A stretch of DNA of 64,000 nt, taken from positions 1,922,001 through 1,986,000 of the forward strand of contig NZ_JAXHLN010000003.1 in assembly GCF_034522235.1 (NCBI RefSeq). Reading direction: 5' to 3'. The DNA is from Thiohalophilus sp. Its GTDB lineage: Bacteria; Pseudomonadota; Gammaproteobacteria; UBA6429; Thiohalophilaceae. The notes below the pieces were generated by a model. That model had not been told where the DNA came from, did no database searches, and saw only the letters and a program-made list of their open reading frames with translations. Of this stretch, positions 54,143 to 64,000 are shown one piece after another. The translations under genes and the position numbers were made by a program. The stretch's first letter is position 1. Every line of letters begins with the position of its first letter.

Positions 54143-54601
54143 GCCCTTCTTCGATGAGTTGCCCAGCAACTCATCGATCCCGAGGTTGGCCAGCTCATCG
54201 GCGATCTCGTTCTCGTCGTGACCGCTGTGGCCCTTGACCCAGTGCCAGTGCACCTTCGGATGCTTTTGCACGGCCGCGTCCAGGCGTTGCCAGAGGTCCA
54301 CGTTTTTGACCGGTTTTTTGGACGCGGTTTTCCAGCCCCGTTTTTTCCAGTTGGCCAGCCATTCGCTGATGCCTTTTTGCACATAGGTCGAGTCGGTGGT
54401 CAGGTGCACTTCGCAGGGCCGGGAGAGGCTCTCCAGCGCCTGGATGGCGGCCATCAGTTCCATCCGGTTGTTGGTGGTCTCGGGCTCCCCCCCGTGCAGG
54501 CGTTTCGCGTGGCCGTTGTAGCGCAGCAACACCCCCCAGCCGCCGGGGCCGGGGTTGCCGCGACAGGCGCCGTCGGTAAAGGCTTCAACGATCTGACTCA
54601 A
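54122..54601 (-). CDS. rnhA: Ribonuclease HI
   Basis: Cleaves RNA in RNA-DNA hybrids. About 159 residues. Catalytic residues: Asp in [17 protein letters not shown], Glu in [13 protein letters not shown], Asp in TTDSTYV, Asp in [12 protein letters not shown]. The TTG at 54599-54601 has AAGGAG at 6 bases and gives [11 protein letters not shown], the usual start; an ATG at 54628 would add MKDNKKEPV and lacks a ribosome-binding site. It overlaps the methyltransferase gene end by 17 bases. The last residues come from an intergenic-type repeat, suggesting the original stop was changed by repeat insertion. Confidence 0.93.
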   Translation of the reverse strand: MSQIVEAFTDGACRGNPGPGGWGVLLRYNGHAKRLHGGEPETTNNRMELMAAIQALESLSRPCEVHLTTDSTYVQKGISEWLANWKKRGWKTASKKPVKNVDLWQRLDAAVQKHPKVHWHWVKGHSGHDENEIADELANLGIDELLGNSSKKGRVTRDE

Positions 54602-55418
54602 AACGGGCTCCTTTTTGTTGTCTTTCATTATTCAGCGGCTTGACCAGACCGCTGACGGCGATGCGCCGCCGCGCACGCCAGCGCGGGCGGATCGGGGTCA
54701 GGGTTGTGACCCGCTTGCGCGCCACCAGCAGATAGCCGCCGCCGAAAAAGGACCACAGGCGTTGCCCGAGCCGCTCCATAAACATCAGCTGTTGCATCAA
54801 CCGGGGCCGCTGCCAGGGGGGCCGGTAGCAATAGCGACGCTGTTGCACCACATCGAAACCGAGCAGGGCCAGCCAGTCCTTGAGCCGGGTCAGGGTCATA
54901 AAATGGCCACACCAGGGCAGCTGACCTTTGCCGCTGCGAAACAGCCGGATCAGTCCCCACAGGCTGACGGGATTGAAGCCCAGAATGACCACATGCCCCT
55001 CGGGAATCAGGCTACGCTCCACTTCCCGCAACACGGTGTGCGGATCGTTCGAAAACTCCAGCACATGGGACAACACCACCACATCCAGGGTATCGGGGCT
55101 GAACGGCAGGGCCGTCGGCTCAAGACACAATACCCGCTCGTCCCGGCCCGCTGCGCGGCTGTCGGCATCGAGCCGGGTGCGCATACGGTGATTGACCCGG
55201 CTGGCGCGCAACATCGCCGCCTCCGTGGGGCTGCCCATATGCAGCAGATGATACCCGAACAGATCCACCAGTTCCGTATCCAGTTGCTGTTGCTCCTGCT
55301 CGGCCATCAGCTCGCCCAGGCGACTGGCATACCACTGCTCCAGCTCGGACCAGACGCCGTCGCCCTGGGGACAGTGATGAAACTGGCGTGTCGGGGATTT
55401 TTGTGCGCGAAACAACAT
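54585..55418 (-). CDS. SAM-dependent methyltransferase (class I)
   Basis: About 277 residues. This conserved protein sits beside rnhA in many gammaproteobacteria. The SAM-binding end of the fold is partly visible: [33 protein letters not shown] (methyltransferase domain, about 90-150), then [14 protein letters not shown]. The substrate is unknown. ATG at 55418 ([13 protein letters not shown]) suits the promoter position; the frame could open at 55484, upstream of the promoter -10, so that is rejected. Divergent from mltD. Confidence 0.85.
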   Translation of the reverse strand: MLFRAQKSPTRQFHHCPQGDGVWSELEQWYASRLGELMAEQEQQQLDTELVDLFGYHLLHMGSPTEAAMLRASRVNHRMRTRLDADSRAAGRDERVLCLEPTALPFSPDTLDVVVLSHVLEFSNDPHTVLREVERSLIPEGHVVILGFNPVSLWGLIRLFRSGKGQLPWCGHFMTLTRLKDWLALLGFDVVQQRRYCYRPPWQRPRLMQQLMFMERLGQRLWSFFGGGYLLVARKRVTTLTPIRPRWRARRRIAVSGLVKPLNNERQQKGARFESDR

Positions 55419-55439
55419 CCGGTTACCGATTGTGGTTAA

Positions 55440-55468
55440 GGTATACTGACAGTATGCCCGTTTGTCAG
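55440..55468 (-). promoter_or_regulatory. Sigma-70 promoter of the methyltransferase-rnhA unit
   Basis: On the minus strand CTGACA and TATACC are separated by 17 bases, about 22 bases before the ATG at 55418. Confidence 0.5.
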
Positions 55469-55578
55469 GCGCCGAGGAAACCACGCCGACAGGATAAGTG
55501 CTTGACCGCCTGGTTCACAGTTTTTACTATCCGAATTCACTATAGTCAGTCGCCAGGACCTCATTAGATAATAACACC

Positions 55579-57204
55579 ATGCGCCGATTGATCCTTGTTG
55601 CACTGATCGCAGCCCTGAGTGGCTGTGCGCTGCCCGCCTCATCTCCTCCGACCAGCTCCGGGTCTCAGGCCACGCCAGCGGCAGAACTCACATACAGTAT
55701 CGTTGGTGATGCACCCTTTCCCACTCTGATGCGCAATGAACTCGTTGTTGCCCAACTGTCGGAGGAGGCGGACACGCCGCAGGATCTCTGGGAGCGCATC
55801 CGTGCCGGATTTAGCCTGCCGGATGTCGATCACACCCGGATTGAACAGCAGTTGCGTTGGTACGCCCGTCATCCCGAATACATGCAACGGGTGGTGCAGC
55901 GCGCTCGCCCCTATCTGTACTATATTGTCGAGACCCTCGAACAGCATGATCTGCCGATGGAGATTGCCCTGTTGCCCATCGTCGAAAGTGCGTTCCAACC
56001 CTTTGCCTACTCCCATGGACGCGCCTCGGGCATCTGGCAGTTTATTCCGGCCACCGGACGTCTTTATGGTCTGGAACAGAACTGGTGGTATGACGGACGC
56101 CGCGACATCTATGCCTCGACCCAGGCGGCGGCAAAATTTTTAAAACGCATGAACGACTATTATGATGGCGACTGGATGCACGCGCTGGCCTCTTATAACT
56201 CCGGTCTCGGCAATGTGAATCGCGCCATTCGCCGCAACCAGACGCGCAACCGGTCGACCGACTTTTTCGCCCTGAACCTGCCGCGTGAAACTGAAGCCTA
56301 TGTACCCAAACTGCTGGCGCTGAAAAAACTGATCGCCGATCCGCAAGCATATGACATCGAGATCGACGCCATCCCGAACCGGCCCTACTTTGCCCGAGTC
56401 GAACTGGAAGGCCAGATCGATCTGGCCAGGGCAGCCGAAATGGCGGGCGTGGAACTGGATGAGCTGTATCGGCTCAATCCCGGTTTCAATCGCTGGGCAA
56501 CCGCTCCCGACGGCCCCCACTATCTGCTGCTGCCCGTCGATCGGACTGAAACATTCCAGAGTGCGCTGGCAAAATTACCCGCCGACCAGATGGTCACCTG
56601 GCAACGCCACCGGATTCGCCAGGGGGAAACCCTCAGCAGCATCGCCGTCAAATACAATACCAGTATCCGGACCCTTAAACGGATCAACCAGCTGCGCGGC
56701 GATCTGCTCCGGGTCGGACAGAGCCTGATGATTCCGGTCGCCAGTCAGCAACCGGAAAGTTATCGTCTCAGCCAGTCCCAGCGCACCCAACGCCTGCAGA
56801 ACCGCCCGCGACAGGGCAACAAGATTACGCACGTGGTCCGGCCCGGCGATACTTTCTGGGCACTGGCCCAACGCCACGGGGTCAGCGTCCGCGCCCTGGC
56901 CGGCTGGAACGCCATGGCCCCCGGCGATCCGCTCAAACCGGGCCAAAGTCTGATCATCTGGTCACGCAGTAGCGAACAGCTTTCCGCCCTTAACAACGGT
57001 TACCTCACCGCCCCGCAACAACGCAGCCTGACCAAACGGATCGGCTACCGGGTGCGCAAAGGGGACTCACTGGCGCGCATTTCGCAAAAATTCCGGGTCA
57101 GCATCGGCCAGTTGCGCAAATGGAACAACCTGCCGGTCGGCAAATACCTGCAGCCGGGGCAACGGCTGACGTTGTATGTCGATGTCATGCAGACATCGAG
57201 CTAG
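55579..57204 (+). CDS. mltD: Membrane-bound lytic murein transglycosylase D with three LysM repeats
   Basis: Outer-membrane lipoprotein that cleaves peptidoglycan glycan strands. 541 residues. The lipoprotein signal is MRRLILVALIAALSGC. The transglycosylase domain (about 115-260) contains the catalytic Glu in LPIVESAFQPFAYS and the SGIWQFIPATGRLYGL and SYNSGLGNVNRAI motifs. Three LysM domains bind glycan: from about 347 (HRIRQGETLSSIAVKYN), 418 (HVVRPGDTFWALAQRHG) and 491 (YRVRKGDSLARISQKFR). E. coli MltD has two, so this form has one more. Confidence 0.94.
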   Translation: MRRLILVALIAALSGCALPASSPPTSSGSQATPAAELTYSIVGDAPFPTLMRNELVVAQLSEEADTPQDLWERIRAGFSLPDVDHTRIEQQLRWYARHPEYMQRVVQRARPYLYYIVETLEQHDLPMEIALLPIVESAFQPFAYSHGRASGIWQFIPATGRLYGLEQNWWYDGRRDIYASTQAAAKFLKRMNDYYDGDWMHALASYNSGLGNVNRAIRRNQTRNRSTDFFALNLPRETEAYVPKLLALKKLIADPQAYDIEIDAIPNRPYFARVELEGQIDLARAAEMAGVELDELYRLNPGFNRWATAPDGPHYLLLPVDRTETFQSALAKLPADQMVTWQRHRIRQGETLSSIAVKYNTSIRTLKRINQLRGDLLRVGQSLMIPVASQQPESYRLSQSQRTQRLQNRPRQGNKITHVVRPGDTFWALAQRHGVSVRALAGWNAMAPGDPLKPGQSLIIWSRSSEQLSALNNGYLTAPQQRSLTKRIGYRVRKGDSLARISQKFRVSIGQLRKWNNLPVGKYLQPGQRLTLYVDVMQTSS

Positions 57205-57230
57205 TCTTTTTTCTCCAGTATCCAATTTTA

Positions 57231-57263
57231 ACGCGGAGTTCGCAAAGGCGCTGAGCTGCGGAG
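57231..57263. repeat. GC-rich CGC-N-GAG repeat, copy 3
   Basis: ACGCGGAGTTCGCAAAGGCG followed by CTGAGCTGCGGAG, with a trailing CCTCTGCG at about 57282. It belongs to the same family as the two other sites and again lies between convergent genes (mltD and yejF). Confidence 0.65.
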
Positions 57264-57343
57264 AAATTAGTAAACTATGAAACCTCTGCGTTATTTACAG
57301 TAGCCATAAAGAAGAGGGATATTCAACGAGCGTGACCCCCCAC

Positions 57344-59371
57344 TCAATCACCGTACAGGTGACACCTCACCTCCCTCTCCCCTTCCATTGTTGTCACGCC
57401 GGGATAGGCCTGCCTGCAAATAGCCATGGCCTGCGGGCAGCGGGGATGGAAGTGGCAGCCCGCCGGCGGATTGATGGGCGAAGGCAGTTCCCCTTCCAGT
57501 TTGATCACCTCCCGGCCGGTCTGTTTTTCAATCATCGGCACGGCCGAGAGCAGGGCCTGCGTGTAGGGGTGTCTGGGATCGCTCATGATCTGTTCCACCG
57601 GCCCGCGTTCGATAATCCGGCCCAGATACATCACCGCAATATCATCGGCCAGGTATTCGACCACCGACAGGTTATGGGTGATGAACAGATAACTGAGTGC
57701 GTAATCCTGTTGAAGTTGCTTAAGCAGATTCAGCATCTGGGCCTGCACCGACACATCCAGTGCACTGGTCGGTTCATCGCAGACAATTACATCCGGCTCC
57801 AGTGCCAGTGCCCGGGCAATACAGATACGTTGACGCTGTCCACCGGAGAACTCGTGGGGATAACGGTGACGCGCCTCGGCTGACAGGCCAACCTGTGCGA
57901 GCAACTGTGCGATTCGTTGCTGCCGGTTGTACTCATTCGGCTCGATGTTCTGGGTCACCATGCCCTCTTCGATGATGTTGCCGACCATCATCCGCGGATT
58001 CATGGAAGCAAACGGATCCTGGAAAATAATCTGCAGGTGCTTGCGCATGCGTCGCAGGCTCTCGCCACGCAATGTGGTCAGCTCCTGCCCCAGATAGTTG
58101 ACCCGACCGGCGGTCGGTTCAATCAATTGCAACAAGGCTTTGCCCACCGTGGTCTTACCGCAGCCTGATTCGCCAACCAGTGCCGTAGTACGTCCCTGGT
58201 ACAGAGTCAGGTCAATCCCGTCGACGGCATACACCCGACCGACAATGCGCTTGAACAGGCCTTTGCGGATGGGAAAATGGACTTTCAGATCCCGCGCCTG
58301 CAACACGATCGCTGCAGCTTGTTGATCGCGTTCACCCGCATCCCTGGCCGGTTGCGCGGGCGTGACTTGCGGTACGAAATCCACCCTGGGATCATAGCGA
58401 TGGCAACGCACGCCGCGTTCCCCGGCTTCATCCAGTACTGTCCATGCCGGACGGCGTTCGCGACACAGCGGCCATGCCTCCTCGCAACGATCGGCGAAGC
58501 GGCACCCGTTGAACTCGCGATCCAGCGCCGGGACGGTACCGCTGATCACTTCCAGTTTTTGCCGACGCTTGCCCCGCCCCGGGAGTGCGGCAAACAATTT
58601 GCGGGTATAGGGGTGGCGGGGTTCGGCAAAAAACTGTTCACGAGGGCCCTGCTCGACGATCTGCCCGGCATACATGACCGCCACCTTGTCCGCGCGATCC
58701 GCGACCACAGCCAGATCATGGGTGATCAACAGCATTGCCATATGGTGCTGTTGCTGTAATGAACGCAATAGATCCAACACCTGGGCCTGAATGGTGACAT
58801 CCAGCGCGGTGGTCGGCTCATCGGCAATCAGCAATTCCGGCTCGGCAGCCAGCGCCATGGCAATCATGATGCGCTGTTTCATCCCGCCGGAAAGCTGATG
58901 TGGATAGTCCTGCTGGCGCTTGCGCGGATCGGGAATTCCCACCTGATGCAACAACGCCTCCACCCGTTGGCTCAAGGCCTCACCCTTGAGCCCGACATGC
59001 TGTTGCAATACTTCGGCAATTTGTTCGCCCGTGGTTAGCACCGGATTCAGCGAGGTCATAGGCTCCTGAAAAATCATGGCGATGCGATTGCCGCGCACCG
59101 TGCGCATCTGGCGTTCCGAATATTGCAACAAATCCCGGCCGTGAAAAGCGACTTCTCCGGAGACAATACGTCCGCCCGCCGGTACCAGTTGCATCAGTGA
59201 CAAGGCGGTAATGGACTTGCCACAACCGGATTCACCGAGAATGGCGCAGGTCTCACCTCGACGGATCGTAAAGCTGACGCCATCGACCGCCCGCACCGTA
59301 CGCTCCCCGTCGGAAAACCAGGTTTTCAGATCAGTGACCTTGAGCAGTGTCTTGTCGTTATCACCAGCCAT
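57344..59371 (-). CDS. yejF: Oligopeptide ABC transporter ATPase YejF (two fused nucleotide-binding domains)
   Basis: ATPase of a peptide importer of the Yej type (known for oligopeptide and microcin C uptake in E. coli). 675 residues hold two complete ABC domains. The first has Walker A GESGCGKS near 44, signature LSGGMKQRI near 165 and Walker [10 protein letters not shown]. The second has GESGCGKT near 400, signature FSGGQRQRI and DVIVCDEPT. Each is followed by an oligopeptide-transporter C-terminal segment; the first contains Cys residues around [19 protein letters not shown]. It is 2 bases after yejE. Confidence 0.94.
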   Translation of the reverse strand: MAGDNDKTLLKVTDLKTWFSDGERTVRAVDGVSFTIRRGETCAILGESGCGKSITALSLMQLVPAGGRIVSGEVAFHGRDLLQYSERQMRTVRGNRIAMIFQEPMTSLNPVLTTGEQIAEVLQQHVGLKGEALSQRVEALLHQVGIPDPRKRQQDYPHQLSGGMKQRIMIAMALAAEPELLIADEPTTALDVTIQAQVLDLLRSLQQQHHMAMLLITHDLAVVADRADKVAVMYAGQIVEQGPREQFFAEPRHPYTRKLFAALPGRGKRRQKLEVISGTVPALDREFNGCRFADRCEEAWPLCRERRPAWTVLDEAGERGVRCHRYDPRVDFVPQVTPAQPARDAGERDQQAAAIVLQARDLKVHFPIRKGLFKRIVGRVYAVDGIDLTLYQGRTTALVGESGCGKTTVGKALLQLIEPTAGRVNYLGQELTTLRGESLRRMRKHLQIIFQDPFASMNPRMMVGNIIEEGMVTQNIEPNEYNRQQRIAQLLAQVGLSAEARHRYPHEFSGGQRQRICIARALALEPDVIVCDEPTSALDVSVQAQMLNLLKQLQQDYALSYLFITHNLSVVEYLADDIAVMYLGRIIERGPVEQIMSDPRHPYTQALLSAVPMIEKQTGREVIKLEGELPSPINPPAGCHFHPRCPQAMAICRQAYPGVTTMEGEREVRCHLYGD

Positions 59372-59373
59372 GG

Positions 59374-60882
59374 TCAGTTTCTCGTCATCCGGCCAAGGCG
59401 GGGATCAAAGGCGTCGCGAACCGCATCCGCAAACAGATTGGCCGCCAGCACCAGGGCAAACATTAAAACAAACGCCGCCACCAGTGACCACCAGACAACT
59501 GGCTCTCTTGCCAGCTCCAGCCGGGCGCTATTGATCATATTCCCCCAACTAATAGTACTGGGATCTACTCCGACGCCTACATAGGACAACACCGCCTCGG
59601 CCAGCACCAGGCCACTGAATTCCAGAACAATGACGATCAAGACAATATGCAGTACATTGGGCAATATATGCCGACCCAGAATCGTAAAATGATGTACGCC
59701 AAAAGCCCGCGCGGCCTCCACGTACTCCAGCTCGCGTAACTTGAGTGACTCGCCACGCAACAGTCGGCACAGATTGGTCCAGCTGGTGATACCCAACACC
59801 ACACACAACGCCAGCAGGCGCAGATCGGCCCGGTCCATGGCACTGTCAAACAACTGTCGATGATTTTCGATATAAACCTGGATCGAGAGAATCGCCGCGG
59901 CGATCAACAGCACACCGGGGATGGAGTTGAGCGTGGTATAGATATACTGGATCAGATCATCGATCCAGCCACGAAAATAGCCGGCCATGATTCCCAGCAA
60001 TATGGCAAAAGGCAGCATTACCAACGTTGTCAGGGTGCCGATCACCAGTCCCGTGCGAATACTCTTGAGCGACAGATAAAAAACATCCTGGCCGACCTTG
60101 TCTGTACCAAAAACATGATATTTCTGACTCAAGGTAAACAATATCGCAAGTACGACCAGTAATATACCGGCGGTCACCAGCATAGTATTCAATGGATAGT
60201 GGCAGTGACCCCGCCAGATCTCACGCCAGCTTGCACCCGGTGACAGTCGGGCTGTGCGCGCGTGCCAGATATTGACCAGCACAGCCAGTGCACTCCAGAG
60301 CAGCAAGCCCCACAACAGCCCTTGCAGTCCCGTGTAGGCCACATCGCGCCATTTGTCGGCCGGGGGATCGGCCAGATGTGCTCCGCCGTATTCCAGCCGC
60401 GGGTACTGTTGTGCTGAAGTGCCATCTTCCAATACGACGCTCTCTTTGACAAAAAGATGGGTCGCCAACGGCGCCGAATAGGTTTTTTCCGCCTGCTCCT
60501 GCAAACTGCGGGTCAAAAAGTCGAACAGACTGGGCACCTCGACAGAATAGTGACCGACACTTGCAGGCTGCCCTTCCAGGGGTTCCTGAAAGTGAATCGA
60601 ATCCAGCAGTCCGATCACCACGTAAAAGACCAGGACAACTGCCGCCGCCATGGCGCGATGACTCTGTAACACGCGTCGCCACGGCTCCAGCAAATGGGGC
60701 TTGTGACGGATATAGGCAATCAAGAAAATAATTCCCGCCACCAGACAGAAAATCAATATATCAGTCAGCTGATATTTGGCCCGTACCGGCAAAAACTGCG
60801 GCACGCCCCACAACAACAGCAGCAGTCCCGTAACAATCGCTGCCGGCCAAATCCAGAAACGTATCGCCGCCTGAGATAACAT
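59374..60882 (-). CDS. yejE: Oligopeptide ABC transporter permease YejE, extended form
   Basis: Inner-membrane permease, 502 residues versus about 341 in E. coli. The C-terminal ~300 residues are a normal YejE/OppC-type permease, with [21 protein letters not shown] and the EAA loop region [25 protein letters not shown]. The N-terminal ~230 residues are an enlarged form: three or four added or shifted hydrophobic segments (for example [20 protein letters not shown]) around a ~100-residue periplasmic loop. It overlaps yejB by one base (TGATG). Confidence 0.9.
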   Translation of the reverse strand: MLSQAAIRFWIWPAAIVTGLLLLLWGVPQFLPVRAKYQLTDILIFCLVAGIIFLIAYIRHKPHLLEPWRRVLQSHRAMAAAVVLVFYVVIGLLDSIHFQEPLEGQPASVGHYSVEVPSLFDFLTRSLQEQAEKTYSAPLATHLFVKESVVLEDGTSAQQYPRLEYGGAHLADPPADKWRDVAYTGLQGLLWGLLLWSALAVLVNIWHARTARLSPGASWREIWRGHCHYPLNTMLVTAGILLVVLAILFTLSQKYHVFGTDKVGQDVFYLSLKSIRTGLVIGTLTTLVMLPFAILLGIMAGYFRGWIDDLIQYIYTTLNSIPGVLLIAAAILSIQVYIENHRQLFDSAMDRADLRLLALCVVLGITSWTNLCRLLRGESLKLRELEYVEAARAFGVHHFTILGRHILPNVLHIVLIVIVLEFSGLVLAEAVLSYVGVGVDPSTISWGNMINSARLELAREPVVWWSLVAAFVLMFALVLAANLFADAVRDAFDPRLGRMTRN

Positions 60883-61862
60883 CAGCTCAACCTGATCCGT
60901 GGATCGGCCACGGTATAAGAGATGTCGGTGAGTAACAGCCCGATGATATACAACACCGAACCAAGAAAGACCATGGCACGCACAATTGCAAAATCCTGTG
61001 CCTGTATCGCGTCAATGGTGTAACTGCCCAGTCCCGGCACGCCGAAAAACGACTCGGTCAACAGACTACCGAGAAACAGCAGCGGGATAACAACCACCAC
61101 GCCGGTAAGAATCGGAATCAGGGCGTTGCGCAGTACATGTTTGAACAATACCCGCGGTTCCGACAACCCCTTGGCCCGGGCGGTGCGGACATAATCACGA
61201 CCGATCTCCTCGAGAAAGATCGTGCGATACCAGCGCGTGCCACTGCCTATCCCCATCACCACTCCGATCAATACCGGCAGAATCAGGAACTTGATCGTCT
61301 CCAGCCCGACCACATCAAAGCCCGAGATGGGCACCAGGTGTAGTAATTTGCCAATCAGATACTGGCCGCCGATAATATAAAACATCGCTGATATCGACAT
61401 CAAAACCACGCACAACACCACGCCCCATATATCGATGTAGGTGGCCCGAAAAAACGCCAGTAACAGTGCAAAAGTGATATTAATTAACAACCCGACCAGA
61501 AACACCGGGAGGGCGATGGCCAGGCTCGGCCACATGCGTTGACGAATATCATAGCCAATGTCCCTTCCGTCATCGGCACTGCCAAAATCGAAGGCAAACA
61601 GGCGTACGGATTTGGTAAAAAAAATAGTTTCGGTAACCTTGCCCACCCCGCCCGCATCACTGTTATATAACAACGGTTTCTCATAACCCCGATCTTCTTT
61701 CCACTTTTCAATCGCCTCCGGGGTAACCCGCTTTACGCCCAGGTGCATGCGCGCCATATCATCCGGGCTGTTTACCACGAAAAACAGCGCAAAGGTGATC
61801 AGGTTGACCCCGATCAGAATCGGAATGGCATACAGCAGGCGTCGGATGATATAGGCAAACAT
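60882..61862 (-). CDS. yejB: Oligopeptide ABC transporter permease YejB
   Basis: 326-residue inner-membrane permease. The N-terminus MFAYIIRRLLYAIPILIGVN is typical of DppB/OppB/YejB proteins. The EAA loop is YVRTARAKGLSEPRVLFKHVLRNALIP, and the protein ends with TDISYTVADPRIRLS. A ~60-residue periplasmic loop lies after the first helix, as in E. coli YejB. It starts 2 bases after the binding-protein gene and pairs with YejE. Confidence 0.93.
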   Translation of the reverse strand: MFAYIIRRLLYAIPILIGVNLITFALFFVVNSPDDMARMHLGVKRVTPEAIEKWKEDRGYEKPLLYNSDAGGVGKVTETIFFTKSVRLFAFDFGSADDGRDIGYDIRQRMWPSLAIALPVFLVGLLINITFALLLAFFRATYIDIWGVVLCVVLMSISAMFYIIGGQYLIGKLLHLVPISGFDVVGLETIKFLILPVLIGVVMGIGSGTRWYRTIFLEEIGRDYVRTARAKGLSEPRVLFKHVLRNALIPILTGVVVVIPLLFLGSLLTESFFGVPGLGSYTIDAIQAQDFAIVRAMVFLGSVLYIIGLLLTDISYTVADPRIRLS

Positions 61863-61864
61863 GG

Positions 61865-64000
61865 CTAATTCGCCTCCCGTCCGCTGGCCAGCTCGCGACG
61901 ACGATAGGCGATGATGGCGGGTATCAGGCTAATCAGCAGTATCATGGCAAGCAACACCACCGGCCAGACCACAGGCTGGTTCCACTGCTGACGCCGTTGC
62001 TGGCGCAATTGTGGATCTATGCGCTTGTACATCATGGTGTTGTGCGCCATCAGGTTGGGCTTGACGTTCTGATACCAGGCGTGATGCAGCAAAAACTGCT
62101 TGGGATGAAAGCCCCATATCCAGGGTGCATCGCGCCGGGCGATCTCGAGCATGTTTTCGATAATCGCAGCCCGCTTTGGACTGTTTTGCATGTTCCGCAT
62201 CTGATTAAACAGACGGTTGAATTCGGGATTATCGTAATTGGCGGCGTTTTCGCCGTTGTGCTTCGCCTTGCCATTGGGGCCATGTAACAAAAACATGAAG
62301 TTTTCCGGATCGGGGTAATCCGCATTCCAGCCCCACATGAACAACTGTGCATTGCCCTTGCGCATCTTCTCCTGAAAACGGTTGTAATCTGTGTTGCGAA
62401 TAATCAGCTGAACATCGATTTTCTTGAGCTGCTTGCGTAACCAATCAAACCGGGCTTTGTCTTCAGGACCTCCCCCGGTGATATCGAAATTAATCAGCAA
62501 GGGTTTACCTGTCTCCTTTTCAACCCCGTTCGGGTAGCCGGCTTCGGCCAACAGCGCTTTGGCTTCGTCAATTGATCGACGCTGCGCCCGACCCTGTCGC
62601 CATTCATAAACATAGGGATTGACCCCCTCACGACCGGACTTGTGGCCGAATATTCCCGGGGGAAGCGGACTTTGAGCCGCGATGCCCCGGCCGTTGAGAA
62701 AGATCGAAATATACTCTTCCATATCAACCGCAATGGAGATGGCCCGGCGCAGCAGCCGTGCCCGGCGCGAATCCCCGCCGACCAGTGAATCCAGCATATT
62801 AAAGCCGATGTAAATGGTAGATGCCTGGGCCTCGGTCAACAGTTCGATACCCTTGTCACGCATCTCCGGAGTCAGGCGGGCTTCGCCGCCGGCGGTGAAC
62901 TGAATTGCCTGATCAAAACTCTCGTTGATCACACTGGAAGCATCATAGTAGCCCTGCAGAAACTTGCTCCAGTAGGGAATACTCTCCTTTTCCAGACTGA
63001 ATACCACCTTGTCGATAAATGGCAGCCGTTTGCCGGCATCCTCCAGCAAGCCCTGCTCCCGATCGCCTGCCTCACCTTCTGTCGGATAGTACTGTTCATG
63101 AAAATGGGGATTGCGCTCCAGCACCATCTTGCGGTTGGGATCGTTGATGGTCAGATAATAGGCCCCGGTGCCGACCGGATACCAATCCAGGGAAAGATTG
63201 CGCTCCTTCATCCCCGGTTGGGAATAAAATTCCACTGCCTCATGCGGCATTGGAGCAAAAAACGGCATCGCCAGCCAGTAACGCAGTTGCGGATATTTGC
63301 CTTTTACCTTGATCCGGTAAGTATAGCGATCGACCTGCTGCACGCCTTCCAACGGATAATCATTGAGATCAAAATAAAATGGTTCCTCTTGCGCCGCTGC
63401 CTGCTCGCGATAGGCTTCCCTCAGCATATCGGCATAGTCCCCCAGACCGACAATATACTCTTTCATCACGCCGAATATCGGTGAGTGTACTCGCGGGTGA
63501 GCCAGGCGTTTTATCTGATAAACATAGTCCCCGGCGGTCAACTCGCGAGTGGCGGTCTGCGCAAAATCCCCCAGCACATCGATCTCCGCCAGATCCTCAC
63601 GCCCAAGATCCCGATACAGGGGCTTCCCTGCTTTATCAGTGGCAAAGGCCGGATGGGGTTGGTATTCAATACCCGGTTTGATGGTGATTTCATAGACGCT
63701 GTATGCAATCTCCGCCGGTGAGGCATCCTCCGGCAGGACATTGTCCTGTGTATCCAGATAAGTCACCCTCGGCATCTGCGCGGCCGTCAACGGCTCCAGC
63801 TCATAAGGGCGTTTCAAATAGTGATATTGCAGGGGCGGTTCGTATATCTGGCCGAGAAACTGATACTCGTTGGAGCTGTAGGACTGTACCGGATCCAGAT
63901 GCTTGGGTCGTTCGCTGAAGGAGGCATAGAGGATATTGGCGTCCGCTTCGCTGTCCGGATAGGGATTGTTCCACAAACCGTCACACCCGCCTGTGCTCAA
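61865..64000 (-). CDS. Oligopeptide-binding protein YejA-like (5' end outside window)
   Basis: Solute-binding protein of the SBP-5 (peptide) family; 711 codons are visible and the start lies beyond base 64000. A Cys five or six residues in (STGGCDGLWNN) looks like a lipoprotein cysteine after a missing signal. The family core is clear: KHLDPVQSYSSNEYQFLGQIYEPPLQYHYL, TGAYYLTINDPNRKMVLERN, then DYPDPENFMFLLHG. Unusually the C-terminus ends with a transmembrane helix, about WPVVLLAMILLISLIPAIIA, and a basic tail. It would thus be anchored in the inner membrane next to the permeases encoded immediately downstream. Confidence 0.88.
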   Translation of the reverse strand: MSTGGCDGLWNNPYPDSEADANILYASFSERPKHLDPVQSYSSNEYQFLGQIYEPPLQYHYLKRPYELEPLTAAQMPRVTYLDTQDNVLPEDASPAEIAYSVYEITIKPGIEYQPHPAFATDKAGKPLYRDLGREDLAEIDVLGDFAQTATRELTAGDYVYQIKRLAHPRVHSPIFGVMKEYIVGLGDYADMLREAYREQAAAQEEPFYFDLNDYPLEGVQQVDRYTYRIKVKGKYPQLRYWLAMPFFAPMPHEAVEFYSQPGMKERNLSLDWYPVGTGAYYLTINDPNRKMVLERNPHFHEQYYPTEGEAGDREQGLLEDAGKRLPFIDKVVFSLEKESIPYWSKFLQGYYDASSVINESFDQAIQFTAGGEARLTPEMRDKGIELLTEAQASTIYIGFNMLDSLVGGDSRRARLLRRAISIAVDMEEYISIFLNGRGIAAQSPLPPGIFGHKSGREGVNPYVYEWRQGRAQRRSIDEAKALLAEAGYPNGVEKETGKPLLINFDITGGGPEDKARFDWLRKQLKKIDVQLIIRNTDYNRFQEKMRKGNAQLFMWGWNADYPDPENFMFLLHGPNGKAKHNGENAANYDNPEFNRLFNQMRNMQNSPKRAAIIENMLEIARRDAPWIWGFHPKQFLLHHAWYQNVKPNLMAHNTMMYKRIDPQLRQQRRQQWNQPVVWPVVLLAMILLISLIPAIIAYRRRELASGREAN

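Overview
The window is chromosomal DNA from a Gram-negative gammaproteobacterium. The evidence is the canonical gammaproteobacterial block rpsB-tsf-pyrH-frr-uppS-cdsA-dxr-rseP-bamA-skp-lpxD-fabZ, a GlnD and map pair divergent from rpsB, and the methyltransferase/rnhA/dnaQ/mltD neighbourhood. GC content looks moderate (roughly mid-50s by eye). A sulfur-oxidiser-like (Chromatiales-type) lineage is my guess, not something proved here. I see no phage, no insertion sequence, no CRISPR array and no rRNA.

Layout. 1-11.7 kb: translation and cell-envelope operon on the minus strand (fabZ is cut by the left edge). 12-15.4 kb: map-glnD on the plus strand. 15.4-19.4 kb: a small sigma-54 regulon, made of a porin, a PAS/AAA+/Fis-type sigma-54 activator, and a rhodanese plus small lipoprotein operon. 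Both target operons carry near-perfect -24/-12 promoters and share an upstream motif. 19.4-26.8 kb: a degenerate duplication remnant, an LTA-synthase-like sulfatase-fold enzyme, a VOC protein and EamA transporter, then the lysine genes dapC-dapD-(broken yffB)-dapE. 26.8-33.8 kb: DUF302-like protein, tsaB, DinG/YoaA helicase, TPR lipoprotein, PBP1b, NlpC/P60 lipoprotein.

33.9-42.1 kb is the most unusual part. An FHA-GAF-HD-GYP protein is divergent from a five-gene operon: an unknown 159-aa protein, a HEAT-repeat Ser/Thr kinase, two PilT/PilU-type ATPases and a tandem-FHA protein. I read it as a phosphorylation- and c-di-GMP-linked control module for type IV pilus retraction or a related secretion motor. 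42.2-47.5 kb: a tightly overlapping TetR-TolC-RND efflux operon with no adaptor gene and a clear palindromic operator. 47.6-51.8 kb: DsrE-like protein, tRNA-Glu, small membrane protein, tRNA-Ala, glnS, gltX. 52-57.2 kb: Crp/Vfr-type regulator, dnaQ, rnhA, methyltransferase, mltD. 57.3-64 kb: a Yej-type oligopeptide ABC importer whose binding protein runs off the right edge.

Intergenic signals of note: families of short GC-rich repeats sit in three convergent gene junctions, an ACGAGGG heptamer repeat brackets the dnaQ-rnhA junction and forms the end of rnhA, and rpsB has a structured leader and an attenuator-like terminator before tsf.
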